From Rhodamnia argentea (Eukaryota; Streptophyta; Magnoliopsida; Myrtales; Myrtaceae), in contig NC_063160.1 in NCBI RefSeq assembly GCF_020921035.1, forward strand, positions 23,283,095 through 23,347,094: a DNA stretch of 64,000 nucleotides, read 5' to 3'. Shown one piece after another: positions 10,821 through 22,472 of this stretch. The notes beneath the pieces were generated by a model. It searched no databases. It was not told the DNA's origin and worked only from the letters and a program-made list of their open reading frames with translations. The position numbers and the translations under genes are program-made. Positions within the stretch are counted from its first letter, which is position 1, and each line of letters opens with the position of its first letter.

Positions 10821-13462
10821 TCACAATCTCAATTTGGTCCTCCACATGTCTCCGATGACCATCTTAGGCTGCGGATTATTTGGCCCTCGATCCCGCTGCC
10901 CCGATGTAAAGTACAACCAGCCGTCCCAAAAACCCGCAATCGCGGTTTTGACACGGTAAGGAAGCTTCCCGATCACTGTCCATTTCTGCCACAAAAACAT
11001 CACAGTCCACAGATGTTTCACCATAAGAGTGCAAAAGTAACAGAACCTTAAAGGAACAGGAAGAGCGAAGCGGCCATGCCAGGTCCATTTTCCCTAGAGC
11101 AGTTACCTAAGAGAAATCGAACGATCAGTGTATAAATTTCCTACAGCAAGTACTCCATTCGAATCGTTTTCTGCTTTTTTGTCGAACTTCGGATAAAGAA
11201 AAGGTTTTCCACCTGCCTGCATCATCACTCTTTCATATTCAACGAGAGGGAAGAAATTGTACCAGTGTGTCCAAATCGAACCGGAACACCTCCCCAACGA
11301 GTATCATCCTCTTGTTTATTGGATGCTTCTCAGTGGTACCTCCCGTGATGACAATGGAATTGTTCACAACCACCCAAGAAAATTCTATGTGGGAGTTAGG
11401 TTTTGGCATAGGAGGCAGTACTTTCCACTTCATTCCACCATCGAGCATATAGACATCGCTGTAAACTACCTGAAATAAGGAAAGATCCCAGTTTGAAGAA
11501 TCCACACGAATGGAACATCATATGACCAGATGATGGGTAGCATGACCTGCAAATATTGTATCAGAAAATGTTTCTCTTTGGTTATTGGTACCAAGTTCAC
11601 ATACCTCATGCCTGCGCGAGCATTTGAAAATGGGTGACCCGGGTTTGGCCATAAAATCGCCCTCTTGACCACCAATAACATATAGTTTATCATCCACCAT
11701 GACACAAGCCCTGCAAAAACCAAGTAAATGATCAATTGATTACCGTGAATAGAGAAGATAAAGCCCCTGTTGTTAACTGTAGTTCACATTACTCGAACGA
11801 AATGAGTAGTCTCGGGACGTAAATTAGATACAACAAGATAGATTGCTGCCAAACCTGTGCGGTCCTCCGCGAGGAATGGGCACTTCAGTTCGCCACTCCT
11901 TCTCCAAGACTTTGCCATCCTTTACTGCTATGCTCCAGTGTTCCAGTGCAGGCGTATGGCGATTCTCTTTGCCTCCACCCATCACGTGAAGTCTACCTCT
12001 CCATAATTGAGTAGCGGGAGCGTACCTGTAGGACGTGAAAATTACCTACTATCGGCTTAAGATCGAGTCAACATATGGTGGCCGAACAGATTGGCAGTCA
12101 CGTTTCGCGCCTAATCAGCGAACTTATATACCTTGGGGCCGGCAATGGGGGCATTCGATCCCATTTCTTCGTCTCTGTGTCTAGGATAAAAGTATGAGCC
12201 ACCGGCCCTCTGCATTGTGGACCATATTGGCCGGAGACAATATAGACGTATCTTCCATCAGTGGCCATTCCTAAATGTGAATTCGCCATATCCTTTGGCG
12301 TATTGAACCTTCCTCCCCAAGTATTGCTAGTAAAGTTGAACACATCCACATGAGAATGCACCTGGAAATGCAAGTAGGGGAATGCGGTCAGCCCGTTGCA
12401 CAAGTATTATTACAAACTCTAAAATTGTAGCTGCATTTAGGAGCAGCATATGTCTGACCAAAAGAAAAAAAAAGGCATCGGCCTCAACAATCACTGAACT
12501 TGTATATCAAAACTCAGAGAATGAAATACTTTGCGGAGAACAAAGTCAAGGACATTGGTAATTACATAGTCAAGCGTGCGGTATCCTGAAAAAGCGTACA
12601 ACAGGTTATTGATCTGGATCGCAGCGCCGTCCAGACGAGGCACCGGTGCCGGTGGCATCTCTTCCCATTTCATGTCTGGAGCAGCTAAATCGGCAAAAGT
12701 AGCCGACAAAAATCTATCCCGTCCCCAATCACGCTTCCCCTTAGCATCCTGTCCCTGATCATGCTTTTCTTTAGCATCTGATCCCGGGCCATGATCTGCT
12801 TTTACATGTTCCTCCTGCAACTGGAAGTTTGCCCAGACAATCACAATCCACAAACTTCACTCAATAACATAACACGATTACTGAACAAAGGCAATGAATG
12901 ACTAGGGAAAGGGGAAACAACAATAGCCGAGTCCGATCTAGCGTTTCGGAATGCGGGGCGCTAAATGTTCGTTCTTGTCTTAACCAAGAACCTTAAACTA
13001 TCAAAGTTCATGGGCACTGAAGCTACTCTGTTTGGCATTTTAACTCCCTGTACTTGGTTCTATTTAAAAAAAGGGAATTTATTAACTCGTATCTCAGTTA
13101 TCAAACTGGGCAATGAAGCCGAGGGCACGCAACACACGTTCACACGAATCCAGCACTGTGCCCCAGAGCACGGAAGCAGACAGAGGTACCTGATCATCAG
13201 ATTTCCTGCGAGATTGGAGGTCGGGGAAGACGACGATTCCAGATTTCTCGAGAGCCCAGTTGGAAGCGAGCGACGAATAGGCGGAGGTAGCGGAAGGAGC
13301 GGAGGAGGAGGAGGAGGAAGAAGACGAAGAAGAAGAAGAAGAAGAAGAAGAAGACGCCCACATGAAATCCACGAGCAGGGCGGCGCCGAGGAGCCCCATG
13401 CATGTCGACAGCACCGTCCAATGCGTCGACGAAGCGGCGTGCTTGTGGGCGATCCTCGCCAT
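10821..13462 (-). CDS. Kelch-repeat protein, At3g27220 type, membrane-anchored
   Basis: Seven exons: 13190..13462, 12566..12814, 12132..12361, 11855..12025, 11605..11710, 11263..11469 and 10821..10985. All junctions are GT/AG and together they encode 466 residues. An N-terminal hydrophobic segment at about residues 15-36 (VLSTCMGLLGAALLVDFMWA) looks like a signal anchor. It is followed by 18 consecutive Ser residues (37-54). The conserved N-A-L-E-K-S-G-like block (NWALEKSG) follows. After a charged linker come kelch blades with hallmarks such as LYAFSGY, YVYIVSGQY, LHVMGGGKENR, LYVIGGQEGDF and IVITGGT. The final exon, YFTSGQRDRGPNNPQPKMVI, resembles my memory of Arabidopsis At3g27220 (about 426 residues). 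The function is unknown, and a secretory or Golgi membrane location is inferred from the anchor. It is divergent to cytochrome c1. Confidence 0.92.
13311..13354. repeat. GAA/GAG trinucleotide run inside the kelch exon 1
   Basis: On the plus strand this reads as (GAA)n and (GAG)n. On the coding minus strand it gives the 18-Ser tract following the membrane anchor. Most codons are TCT or TCC, consistent with recent microsatellite expansion. Confidence 0.85.
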
Positions 13463-13912
13463 TGCTCACCTGAACCAGTGAATCACACGCAATGGGGAAC
13501 ACCCATTTTATCGGGAGAGAGAGAGAGAGAGAGACGCGTTTGAAGGAAGGAGAGAACATGGTTCGAGAGAGCCTTCTCCGCGGCAGGAAAGAGATGGGCG
13601 CCAATGGTTTGTATCTCTTTTTCATTTATTTTCGGCTATATTCTATATTCTCTCTCTTTTTTTTTTTTTTTGGGGGGGGGTGGAATTACGCCTGTAGTAG
13701 AAAAATGAAATTTCATAAATTCACTTGGGAACGAGCCCACTCGCCAACATAACTAGTTAGATTTATATCTATATTCTCAATGAGTCATGGGCAACAATGA
13801 TAACAACGCGCCCCTTCATCACCGATATCTTTCGCCGGACCGGACAGTGAAAGTAGCCATCGACACCACGCTGGTAATGACATGAGATTCTTAAATCTGG
13901 ACTCCACGGGAG
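13463..13912. promoter_or_regulatory. Kelch gene leader and promoter side
   Basis: A (GA)n run at 13515..13533 lies about 50 bp upstream of the kelch ATG and reads as a CT patch on its sense strand. A T15 run abuts a G9 run at 13657..13680. No firm TATA box was found. Confidence 0.4.
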
Positions 13913-13921
13913 AAATTCTGT

Positions 13922-14484
13922 GGGAAAGTGTTAAAAAAGTCATAAACTTATTGCATCGGTGCCAATTTAGTCACGAACTTTTTATTGATGCCATTTCAAT
14001 TCTAAACATTTTGCATTGATGACAATTCGGTCATAAACCTTTTATTGGTGCCAATTCAGTCCTAAAATCTTTACATGTACGTCAATTGAATCCTAAAATT
14101 TTTTGCATGTGTGTGAATTGAAACAATCCGGCCAATTTAGGTCAGAAACCCGCCGACGTGTAAGTCGGCGATGCTACGGAGGATGGTCGCTTGCTATCTT
14201 TACTTTTCAATTTTCTGTTGTCAACGCTGATGTGAATTTTTTTAATAATAATTTTTTAAAAAAAATATTATCAGCGGCCATCCTACATGGCATTGTCGGC
14301 TTACACGTCGACAATTTTCGGTAAAAATTTACCAGATTGGCTCAATTGACACAAATGTAAAAAATTTTAGGATTCAATTAGCACAGATGCAAAAAAATTT
14401 AAGATTGAATTGGCACCGATAAAATATTTAGGATCGAATTCGCACCGATACAATAGGTTCATGACTTTTTGGACATTTTTCCCG
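13922..14484. mobile_element. Non-autonomous Mutator-like element, family A, copy 1
   Basis: The 563-bp element has long inverted arms. The left end begins GGGAAAGTGTTAAAAAAGTC and the right end read inward begins GGGAAAAATGTCCAAAAAGT. Each arm contains several diverged subrepeats of about 30-35 bp of the type 'aaaccttttattggtgccaa'. Arms continue inward to matching segments around 'gacgtgtaagtcggc' and 'gtcggcttacacgtc', so the single strand could fold back on itself. Possible 9-bp target duplications are AAATTCTGT (13913..13921) and ACATCCTGT (14485..14493), matching at 7 of 9. It lies between the divergent kelch and cytochrome c1 genes. Confidence 0.75.
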
Positions 14485-14493
14485 ACATCCTGT

Positions 14494-16119
14494 TTCTCAA
14501 AAGCTTAAATGGGTTCTGGACAGGCTTTACCAATGATCATAGCCCACAAGATGCGAAACCCACGGGCCAGATCAAAGCCCAGAACACACAGATCAAAGCC
14601 CATAAACTGTCTCGACGGATCGGACGGAAGGGTTGGTTGATTTCTCTTTCCCATTTTCTCTCTCTTTCGCATCACCACCCGAGTTGGCTGTTCTTTGCTC
14701 TGTTGGTTCTCTTCGGTCCTCGCCTCTGCTCTGGATCTCCCGAGGCCACATCGCTCTTCTTTGACCAAAGGCTTTTCGCTGCAGTCCGTGTGAGTTTCCC
14801 CTACGATTCTATCCGAATCGCTTCGGGTTTTTGATTTGCGCCCAATCGTGTATTTGCATTCACTAGACTTACCCTTCGATGCATTTTTTTGAGCTGCTTG
14901 AAGTAGCTTTATCTGATGGAATTGCTGGCTTTGATTTTTTGTTTTGGAAAGATGATTCCTTTTTTTTTTTTTTTCGATCGACTTCGGGTGATACGGATTC
15001 ATGTCTTAGTTGTTGCTGTTAGCTCGACCATGAGTGTGTGGATAAATTTGCAGTGTTATTAGTTGAATGCTGCGTTCGCCTTATCACGCATTTTATGTAG
15101 TTTTTCGAATTTAAATCGGTGTCGAATTGGGGTTTCATGGGAGGGGCTCTTCTCGATTCTCGCATTGGTCACAAAGAAAGGTTTTGTGTCTCTGGAATTG
15201 CAGCTGTTATTTGCGACATCTGGAAAGCTCGATGGTGTTTTGAGAAGTAGATTCCTACAGCTAACAATGCCAATATCTTCTATCAAGTGAATGGTTTTCT
15301 CAACCTTCCCAAGGAATGTTCCTCTACGCGATTTGCAGAGCCGTTTTGTAAAGTTCTCATTTTGTGTTCATAGGTTTTCCGCAGCAAGGACAATAGTTTT
15401 TTCCTAGTAGCTCGGTGCAGAATGCTTAACCCATAGTGGAAGGGGACTGAGTAAAATTGTTGTCTGCGCTCGGATTAGCGCATGTTCTTTGTAGCTTCGG
15501 GAAATCCTGTTCTTGATAATAGTGTCCCTTGGGGATTATGCAGCGTCATATTAGCTCTGTCTATGCAGTTCAGAGGGTGATGCTATCCTAAGGCAACTGA
15601 GACAGAGAAATGCTGCTTGCGAAGCTGATACAATGATGGCAACAATTTATTGCCCATAGAGATTTAAGAATGAGCCAGATACTATCCCTCCAACTTGATA
15701 GATGACTTGGTCTCACCGTTTTTGAAGAATGAACCTTTTTTTTGCTTTTCTGAAGACTCATCTAACCTAATACGCCTGACACTCTGCGTATGGAATGTTG
15801 ATAAGTTCTATCTCTGTCCACTAGTATTTGATGCAAGTTCATGAGGATGTCAATGTTCAATCTTTTTCTTGTAGATACTGAATCAATCAATATAGCTATC
15901 TTAATCCGACACACGCAATTTTAGTTATTTTGGAATTATGGAAATGACTTTATCGCTGAGGATTGTGCTTCCATCTCAAATCAAATATATTTTAGTCGAA
16001 CATTTTTGGAGTACATGAATTTTCCCCTTTTCCCCGATTGCATTCTTTTATCTTATGGTGACCGTTTGCTTTCTTCTATTTGATTTTAGGTCGCTAGCAG
16101 AAAGGTTTGCGTACGTGAA
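14494..16119 (+). promoter_or_regulatory. Cytochrome c1 promoter, leader exon and probable leader intron
   Basis: A CT-rich stretch (ttttctctctctttcgcatc) at about 14653 probably marks the promoter and leader. A donor-like GTGAGT at 14790 and an acceptor 'gattttag' ending at 16089 would define a leader intron of about 1.3 kb, leaving a short second leader piece before ATG 16120. The intron assignment is inferred. No coding region was recognised inside it. Confidence 0.5.
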
Positions 16120-18835
16120 ATGGCTGGAGGAGGGGCAATCCACCAGCTTCTACGGAGGAAACTTCAACCTCAGTCTCAGGTGGTGGGATGACATATATAG
16201 TTAGGGAACTGCTTCGCAGACATCTATTTATCGCATTTTAGTTTGGATCTTCCGGTGATGCAATCGTATCAATCTTTTTGTGGACCCACATGAGATTTTG
16301 GTGTGCTCATACCAGTGAATTTTATTTATGCCACTAATGACTTTTAAGTTGAAAAGAACAATAAGCCTGTCAAAGAGAGTCTGAACTGGTTATCTAGTTC
16401 GCTGGATTCGGATAGTATGAAGTATCATCATTCTGTATGAGCAAAGTGTCATCGCTTCTCATGTTACACCTGCCTTTGTCCATCATGAATCTTCAATTGC
16501 TTGGAAGATAGTACGTTAGTTCTCTTTCTTATGCCGTATAATCTCCTGGTTGTAATATATTTGATGTAATGTAATTCTTTGTTTCACTTTACCAGATCGT
16601 AGACAGTGTTAACCTAAAGTTGCAAATAGTTCTTCACCTTTTTCCTTGTTTTTCCTGTGGTTGGCTTCTGAAAATTGTTTGTATGTTAGCAGGCCTCTGC
16701 CTTGTTGTCGTCTATCTTCTCAAAGAGAGGTCAGGATGGTTCTAGCTCCACGTATACGAGCTATTTCAGGAGTTTCGCACTCGTTGGAGCTGGAGTTTCC
16801 GGATTCCTGAGCTTTGGAACAGTTGCATCTGCTGATGAGGCTGAGCATGGACTGGAGTGCCCTAGTTATCCTTGGCCTCACAAAGGCATTCTTAGTTCAT
16901 ATGACCATGCTTCGTGAGTTTTCGTGATCTCCTTTTAACTTCTTTATCATTACTAATCTTGTTGCTTGGCTCATGAAGTCTGCTTTTGTAATTTTGGGCA
17001 AGATCATGAATTTTTTTTTTATCTTATCTACAACTACATGTAAATCCTAAGCACGAATTTTCCTTCTACCTTTCTGATTCTCTCTCTCTTTTTCTTTTTC
17101 TATTTTTGTGTGTGTTGGGGTTGGGGTTTTTTTTTTTTTTTGGGGGGGGGGTGCTGTTGTCAGGGAATTTGATCCTTATCAAATTCTGTCATATCTTTTA
17201 TTTTAAAGTAATTTACTGTCTGATTCTAATGGAAATTACTTGTCTTAAATACTGCGCATGGGCAGGATTCGTCGTGGTCACCAGGTGTACCAGCAAGTGT
17301 GTGCATCCTGCCACTCTATGTCTCTAATATCATACCGTGATCTGGTAGGGGTCGCTTACACAGAAGAGGAGGTAAAGGCCATGGCTGCTGAAATTGAGGT
17401 GGAAGATGGGCCTAATGATGAGGGCGAGATGTTCACTCGTCCTGGTAAACTAAGTGACCGTTTCCCTCAACCATATGCGAATGAAGCTGCAGCTAGATTT
17501 GCCAATGGGGGGGCTTATCCTCCTGACTTAAGTCTAATAACTAAAGTAAGTTTTTTTTCCTTTAACTAAACTTTACACGAATCATATGAACATGATAGTT
17601 TCACTAATATTGCCGATATCCTTTTGTTCCAGGCTCGGCACAATGGTCAGAACTATGTGTTTGCTCTCCTAACCGGTTACCGTGATCCTCCAGCTGGTGT
17701 TGCGGTAGGTATTTTTGTGATTATTTATCACGATGACATATGTTTTTCATGAATGTGAATGGCTGTTTGTTTGATGGGTAGAGCGGTAGCATTTATGGTA
17801 GCCAAAGCATCAACATACACCAAACAGTCATTCTTTTGTTGTGTTGTGAAGTCATGGGAAGACTTGCTGAGCTTTTCCTATTTTCATCATTCTCCTGAAA
17901 AGTAATAGTTAAAACTGAATTAGAGTGTGTGCCTTTTTGTTTAATACTAGTTCTCACACAATAGCTCATTCAAGTTTGATGGAGGTGAATAGGGAGTGGA
18001 ATGGATTTACGATATTTCATGTGGATTTTGCATGCTTATATCCTGTATTTCGACATTTTAAGTTGCTAGGTCTTTCTTTTTCCGGCCCTAAAGTACCATT
18101 TCACCGGATGTTTTGCTAATGTTTTCCTCTGCTTTGGTAAAAAAATTACTAGATCAATTCTCTACTTCAATTTCCTTATATTGCTGCCTTAAATCAATTC
18201 AGAGCTCCTTCTTTGTGATGGGTAATTTAATGCACAGACCATCCCTTTTGGAAGTTTTTTGTTGTACTATTTTGCTCGTGTTATTGGCATTGGGTGATAG
18301 TGTTTTAATATGACGCTTTTTTTTTAAATTACTGAAGATAAGAGAGGGGTTACACTACAATCCCTATTTCCCTGGTGGAGCGATTGCTATGCCTAAAATG
18401 CTCAACGATGGAGCTGTTGAGTACGAAGATGGAACACCTGCAACTGAAGCACAGGTTGACACATGCTAGAACTCAACGCCTCAAAGTTTCTGAACAAGCT
18501 CGTCGTAGTTTATTCTAATTCGTTATTTTCTGCTGCTAATTGTCTCCATGTCATGATGTTAGATGGGCAAAGATGTCGTCACATTTTTATCTTGGGCTGC
18601 TGAACCGGAAATGGAAGAAAGGAAGCTGGTACCGTTTTACTTTGGTCATTATTTATTAAGAGGAACAAAATGGAAATGATCGCATCACTCATTATTTTTG
18701 TTTCCTTGAATACTACAGATGGGATTTAAGTGGATCTTCGTACTTTCGTTGGCTTTGCTGCAAGCTGCTTATTACAGGCGGTTGAGATGGTCGGTGCTAA
18801 AGTCGCGGAAATTGGTTCTCAACGTTGTCAACTAA
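16120..18835 (+). CDS. CYC1: Cytochrome c1, heme protein of mitochondrial complex III
   Basis: Seven coding exons: 16120..16179, 16693..16913, 17266..17545, 17633..17704, 18338..18454, 18563..18628 and 18719..18835. They encode 310 residues, near the usual 307 for plants. The covalent heme motif CASCH sits at residues 106-110. A Met in AIAMPK (about residue 229) is the likely axial ligand. The C-terminal helix ([15 protein letters not shown]) anchors the protein in the inner membrane, with a basic matrix tail ending LVLNVVN. The first 70 or so residues include a mitochondrial presequence and the hydrophobic sorting part ([20 protein letters not shown]) before ADEAEHGL. The protein passes electrons from the Rieske centre to cytochrome c. 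The coding sequence looks intact. Confidence 0.97.
17127..17151. repeat. T15-G10 homopolymer junction in a cytochrome c1 intron
   Basis: A T15 run directly followed by a run of ten G lies in the second coding intron. A nearly identical T15-G9 junction lies at 13657..13680. Confidence 0.8.
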
Positions 18836-21199
18836 GCTTCCTTAAAAGATATGTTGCCATGTCACATGCTGTTGGAGCACTGGAAATAATCTCTCGTCAA
18901 ATGATTTTTTTTGTTATCCGTCCCCGAAATCGATTCAATCAACTACTTGGCGATGTAGTTACTCTAAGGAACCTCTCTCTTCCCTATTTGAGATGGAAAT
19001 AAAGGCCTTCCATATACATGATGCAAGATACCTTTCTGTTTTGGCAGATTTGAGTTTTTGAACGTTAAGTCTTTTCTAATGTTATGTTCTTCAGTTGGAA
19101 ATATCACCTCAAGAATCCTTTTTTTTTTTTTTAAATTTCCTGGATGAAGTAATACTGGACAGCAGGCTTCTGTAACATGATGCATGTCGTTTGTTTCTTC
19201 GCTCTAGTTATGACAGTGACCCACCTCGTTACTAATGGATTACAGAGATTTCGCGTCGCCTGACATAAGCGATCTAAATTGAGACTGTAATTTCCGCAAA
19301 CTCTAGTGTCCCGGCAACCGCAGATGCACCTGATTAGCACCGAAAGAGCTCATCTCTAGGTCCTGAATCCATGAAGACCTGGGGTAGGACAGCACCGGAG
19401 GAGGCTATTCTCGCTTCGGCTCATCTTTGACAGCAATCTGTCATGACATCGACACACAATTTTTGCGAAATAAAACGTGAAATCTGGTTGGTAGATGCTT
19501 GTTTGTGACAGCTCGCTCATCAAATGAGACCGGAGGAAGCAAAGAGGATCAGAACAGCTGAATTCCTCCAAGATAATGGAGAATCTTGATGGACTTTCCT
19601 CACGTCCCATTACAACCCGAACGTATCATCGTTCATCCCTGCCTCCACCAACTCTGAGAGTTCACCAATAAAAATCACAAAGTATGGCCCCGATCGGCGC
19701 TCCCCCGAGTTCGTACAAGAACGGGGACAACCTCCCGTGCCCAAACAAACGCGCGAGACTAATCAGTACTCGCGAGATTCGATCGGTTTTCATGGACGGG
19801 GACGGAATCATAAGCAAAACGAAAGAGCAATCTCTCTGGAAAAATCATCATGGTCATTTCAATTGGACATGTAGCCAAATCATTCTATTCAGGTGAAGAG
19901 CCGGATTGCTGGACATTTAAACAACAATCATAAGCCTACCGACACCCACATATCCAAATATTCTCACGTAGATTTCTTCTCTTTCTCTCTCTTATTATTA
20001 TTATTTTATTTTTTTTTGGGGTTCCGGGGTGTCGCATTTGGAGCAAGATGATTCGAGGACGCGCACGGTTCTTATCTTTATCGTACGTCGGACATGATGT
20101 TGATGTTGCCAAAACGACGAACCCCATTGGTCTGCCTCCCCTGCACTCATTGCGTTTCGGAGGGAGGGAGGAATCTATTTTCTTCCTCTCTTTTTTTATT
20201 TTTTATTCTTTTCTTTTCTTTTTTTTTCTTTTTTTTATCCCGAGACACGCGTCGTCTTTTCGGATCCGTCAACTTTATCCACGTTGTAGGATACTGACCA
20301 GCCCCCCAATCCCATCGACAATTATATTCAGCTTGGTGGATGTCTTGGCAGTTGAAATTCCTCAGGCACTCTCCACGGAGATTGCAAGCACTCGACTCGT
20401 GTCATCACCTAATTATTCTTAATCATTGCGTTTTAGCATATACACAGATGCCTTAGAATCGAAAAATGGATTCCCATATTTACCGCAACGTAAGGATGCT
20501 CTATCGAACCATGATTGACTCATTCTGTCGGACAATACGACGATCTAAATCATGTTCACATAAAGGACTTCGTATCTCCATCAATTCTATAAAGGGAGGG
20601 ACGCAGTTTCTAACCGACTTAAAAAAACATACGTTTTACTTCAATGTTGCGATGGTCCGGGCGAGGCCGAGTACGGCATTGCGGCACTTGCCCGTTACCG
20701 GTGAGGACTAGTTGACCCTCGCTTACTGTTGCCAAAGAGTAAACCAGACAAAAGAAAAAGAAATCGATAAAATATTAAAAAGTTTGATCACGTCGGTTAC
20801 TGTCGCATCGCATTAGCGTCGATCGCGCCACGTCAATCCAATCTTTTGTATTTGTTTCAAATCTATCACATCTCTTTTAGCACCGCCCTCGATAAAAACG
20901 AAACATTTTGTTAAATTCCTTTCCAAACTCTAGTTTTGCCTGTGAGATCTTTAGAGTAGTGTGATTTTCTCCCACCCATTTTCTTTCATTTTTGTCATTT
21001 TGTATATATTTATGCGGATTCATATCAACCCCCCCTTTTTATTTTTATTTTTTTCGACTATGCCTCTTTGATTACTTTTCTAAAAAGGGCCAAAGGAGGA
21101 CTCTAGCCTTTAGGATAGTTCGAATCACGAGAATTTCTTTTAATCATATAAAAAGGCTGGGATAACATTAAAAAAAAAAGGATTTAATTTGAGAATATG
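18836..21199. other. Intergenic region after cytochrome c1
   Basis: This contains the 3' UTR and flank of cytochrome c1, then unique-looking sequence. T-rich pyrimidine stretches occur at about 20184..20240 and 21040. I found no frame that resembles a known protein and no delimited transposon. Confidence 0.55.
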
Positions 21200-21209
21200 A
21201 AAATATTTT

Positions 21210-21823
21210 GAGAAAATTACCAAAAAAATTCTAAACCTATTGTAATTGTATCAATTCAATCCTAAACATTTTTTTTGTCGATTTAGTCTTAAACCTTTTG
21301 CAATTTTGCTATTTCAGTCATTCCAACGAATTTTGGCTGGCCAGGGCCGACGTGGACATCGGCCGACGAACTAATATTTTAATTTTTTTTCCTTTTTTTC
21401 TTTTCTTTTTGTTGAGGGCCGCCACGCCAATCCACATCACGTACTGCATGTTTGCCGGACCTCGGTGAGGTTCTTGCCGGCCTCGCCGGATCCGAGCCGG
21501 CGAGGTCGGCCTCGCCTAGCCCAACCTAGCGAGGTTGGCCGAGAGCCTCGCCGATCATCCTCTGGCCGACCGCCGGGCCGATAAAATGGGAAAGGTGAAG
21601 GAGAAGGGGAAGATGGAAAGGAGGGGAGGAAAACAAAAAATGAAAAAAATCATACAAATTCACTGAAATTACCAACGACGACGTCGGAGAGTCGGCCGGC
21701 CAAAATTCGCGGAATGGACTGAATTCGCAAAAATTTAAAATCGAATCAGCAAATAAAAAAAGATTTAAGATTGAATTTGTACAATTACAATATATTTAGA
21801 ACTTTTTTTTTGATAATTTTTTA
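21210..21823. mobile_element. Non-autonomous Mutator-like element, family A, copy 2, with GC-rich core
   Basis: The 614-bp element is flanked by perfect 10-bp duplications AAAATATTTT at 21200..21209 and 21824..21833. The left end is GAGAAAATTACCAAAAAAAT; the right end read inward is AAAAAATTATCAAAAAAAAA and then 'ctaaatatattgtaattgta', matching the left 'ctaaacctattgtaattgta'. Inside are the 'cgacgtggacatcggccgac' and inverted 'cgacgtcggagagtcggccg' segments. A GC-rich core lies at about 21412..21570, bordered by a T-rich stretch on one side and an A/G-rich stretch on the other. The duplication length supports a Mutator-type origin. It lies about 650 bp upstream of the first DUF7950-like open frame. 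Confidence 0.85.
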
Positions 21824-21833
21824 AAATATTTTC

Positions 21834-22472
21834 GTTTATTTGTTTTTTGGCGACATAAACCTTTTTTTCCATCTCCTCGTCACGAGAAACGACTGTCCTG
21901 CCAACTGAATCAAAATCGCGATGTCGCAGCCATTTAATTTATTCTCGCACCGAACATGACACGGACATCGGCCGATTCCTCCGGTGAGATCCGGCCACGT
22001 GTCCCGCGCGAGAAGCCGCTACTCCGCGAAAGAGGAAGCGGCATTTTTTCTCCTTTTCACCACCCCCCCACCACCCCAAAACAAAAAAGAAAAGGAACGG
22101 AGCAAGAGAGAGAAAAAAGCCACTTTCAGCTGCACGTCCACGTGTCCAATTCCTCGGGGGAGTGCATGACACAAAGCCCCCTCCCATTGGCCTGGGCCCA
22201 TGTGGGCCCGATCCCCAGACCAAGCGATTACAACAAACATGGGGGGGCACTTTTCTGTGGGGCCCCTCAACCAAAACTCCTCCCCCAATCACGTCCCGTT
22301 ACTGCTCCTGAGTTGGGACATTATCTAACTTGCGTAGCACTGGGTATCACGCGCCGCCCCCCGTATTATTTTTCATAAGAATCCTAACCCCAGAAAAATA
22401 TAATATTTTAACGTGCGATATTCTAAAATACGAAATTAGCCTAGGAAAAAAAAATAAATAAATTCTCTATGT
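21834..22472 (+). promoter_or_regulatory. Upstream region of DUF7950-like gene 1, with CACGTG boxes
   Basis: CCACGTGTCC occurs at 21995..22004 and CCACGTGTCC again at 22138..22147. A third ACACGTGG core is at 22498..22505, inside the 5' end of the open frame. These are G-box/ABRE-type sites, which bZIP and bHLH factors are known to bind. A GGGCCCA-type motif (tgggcccatgtgggcccgat) is at about 22195. Binding and response are inferred. Confidence 0.55.
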
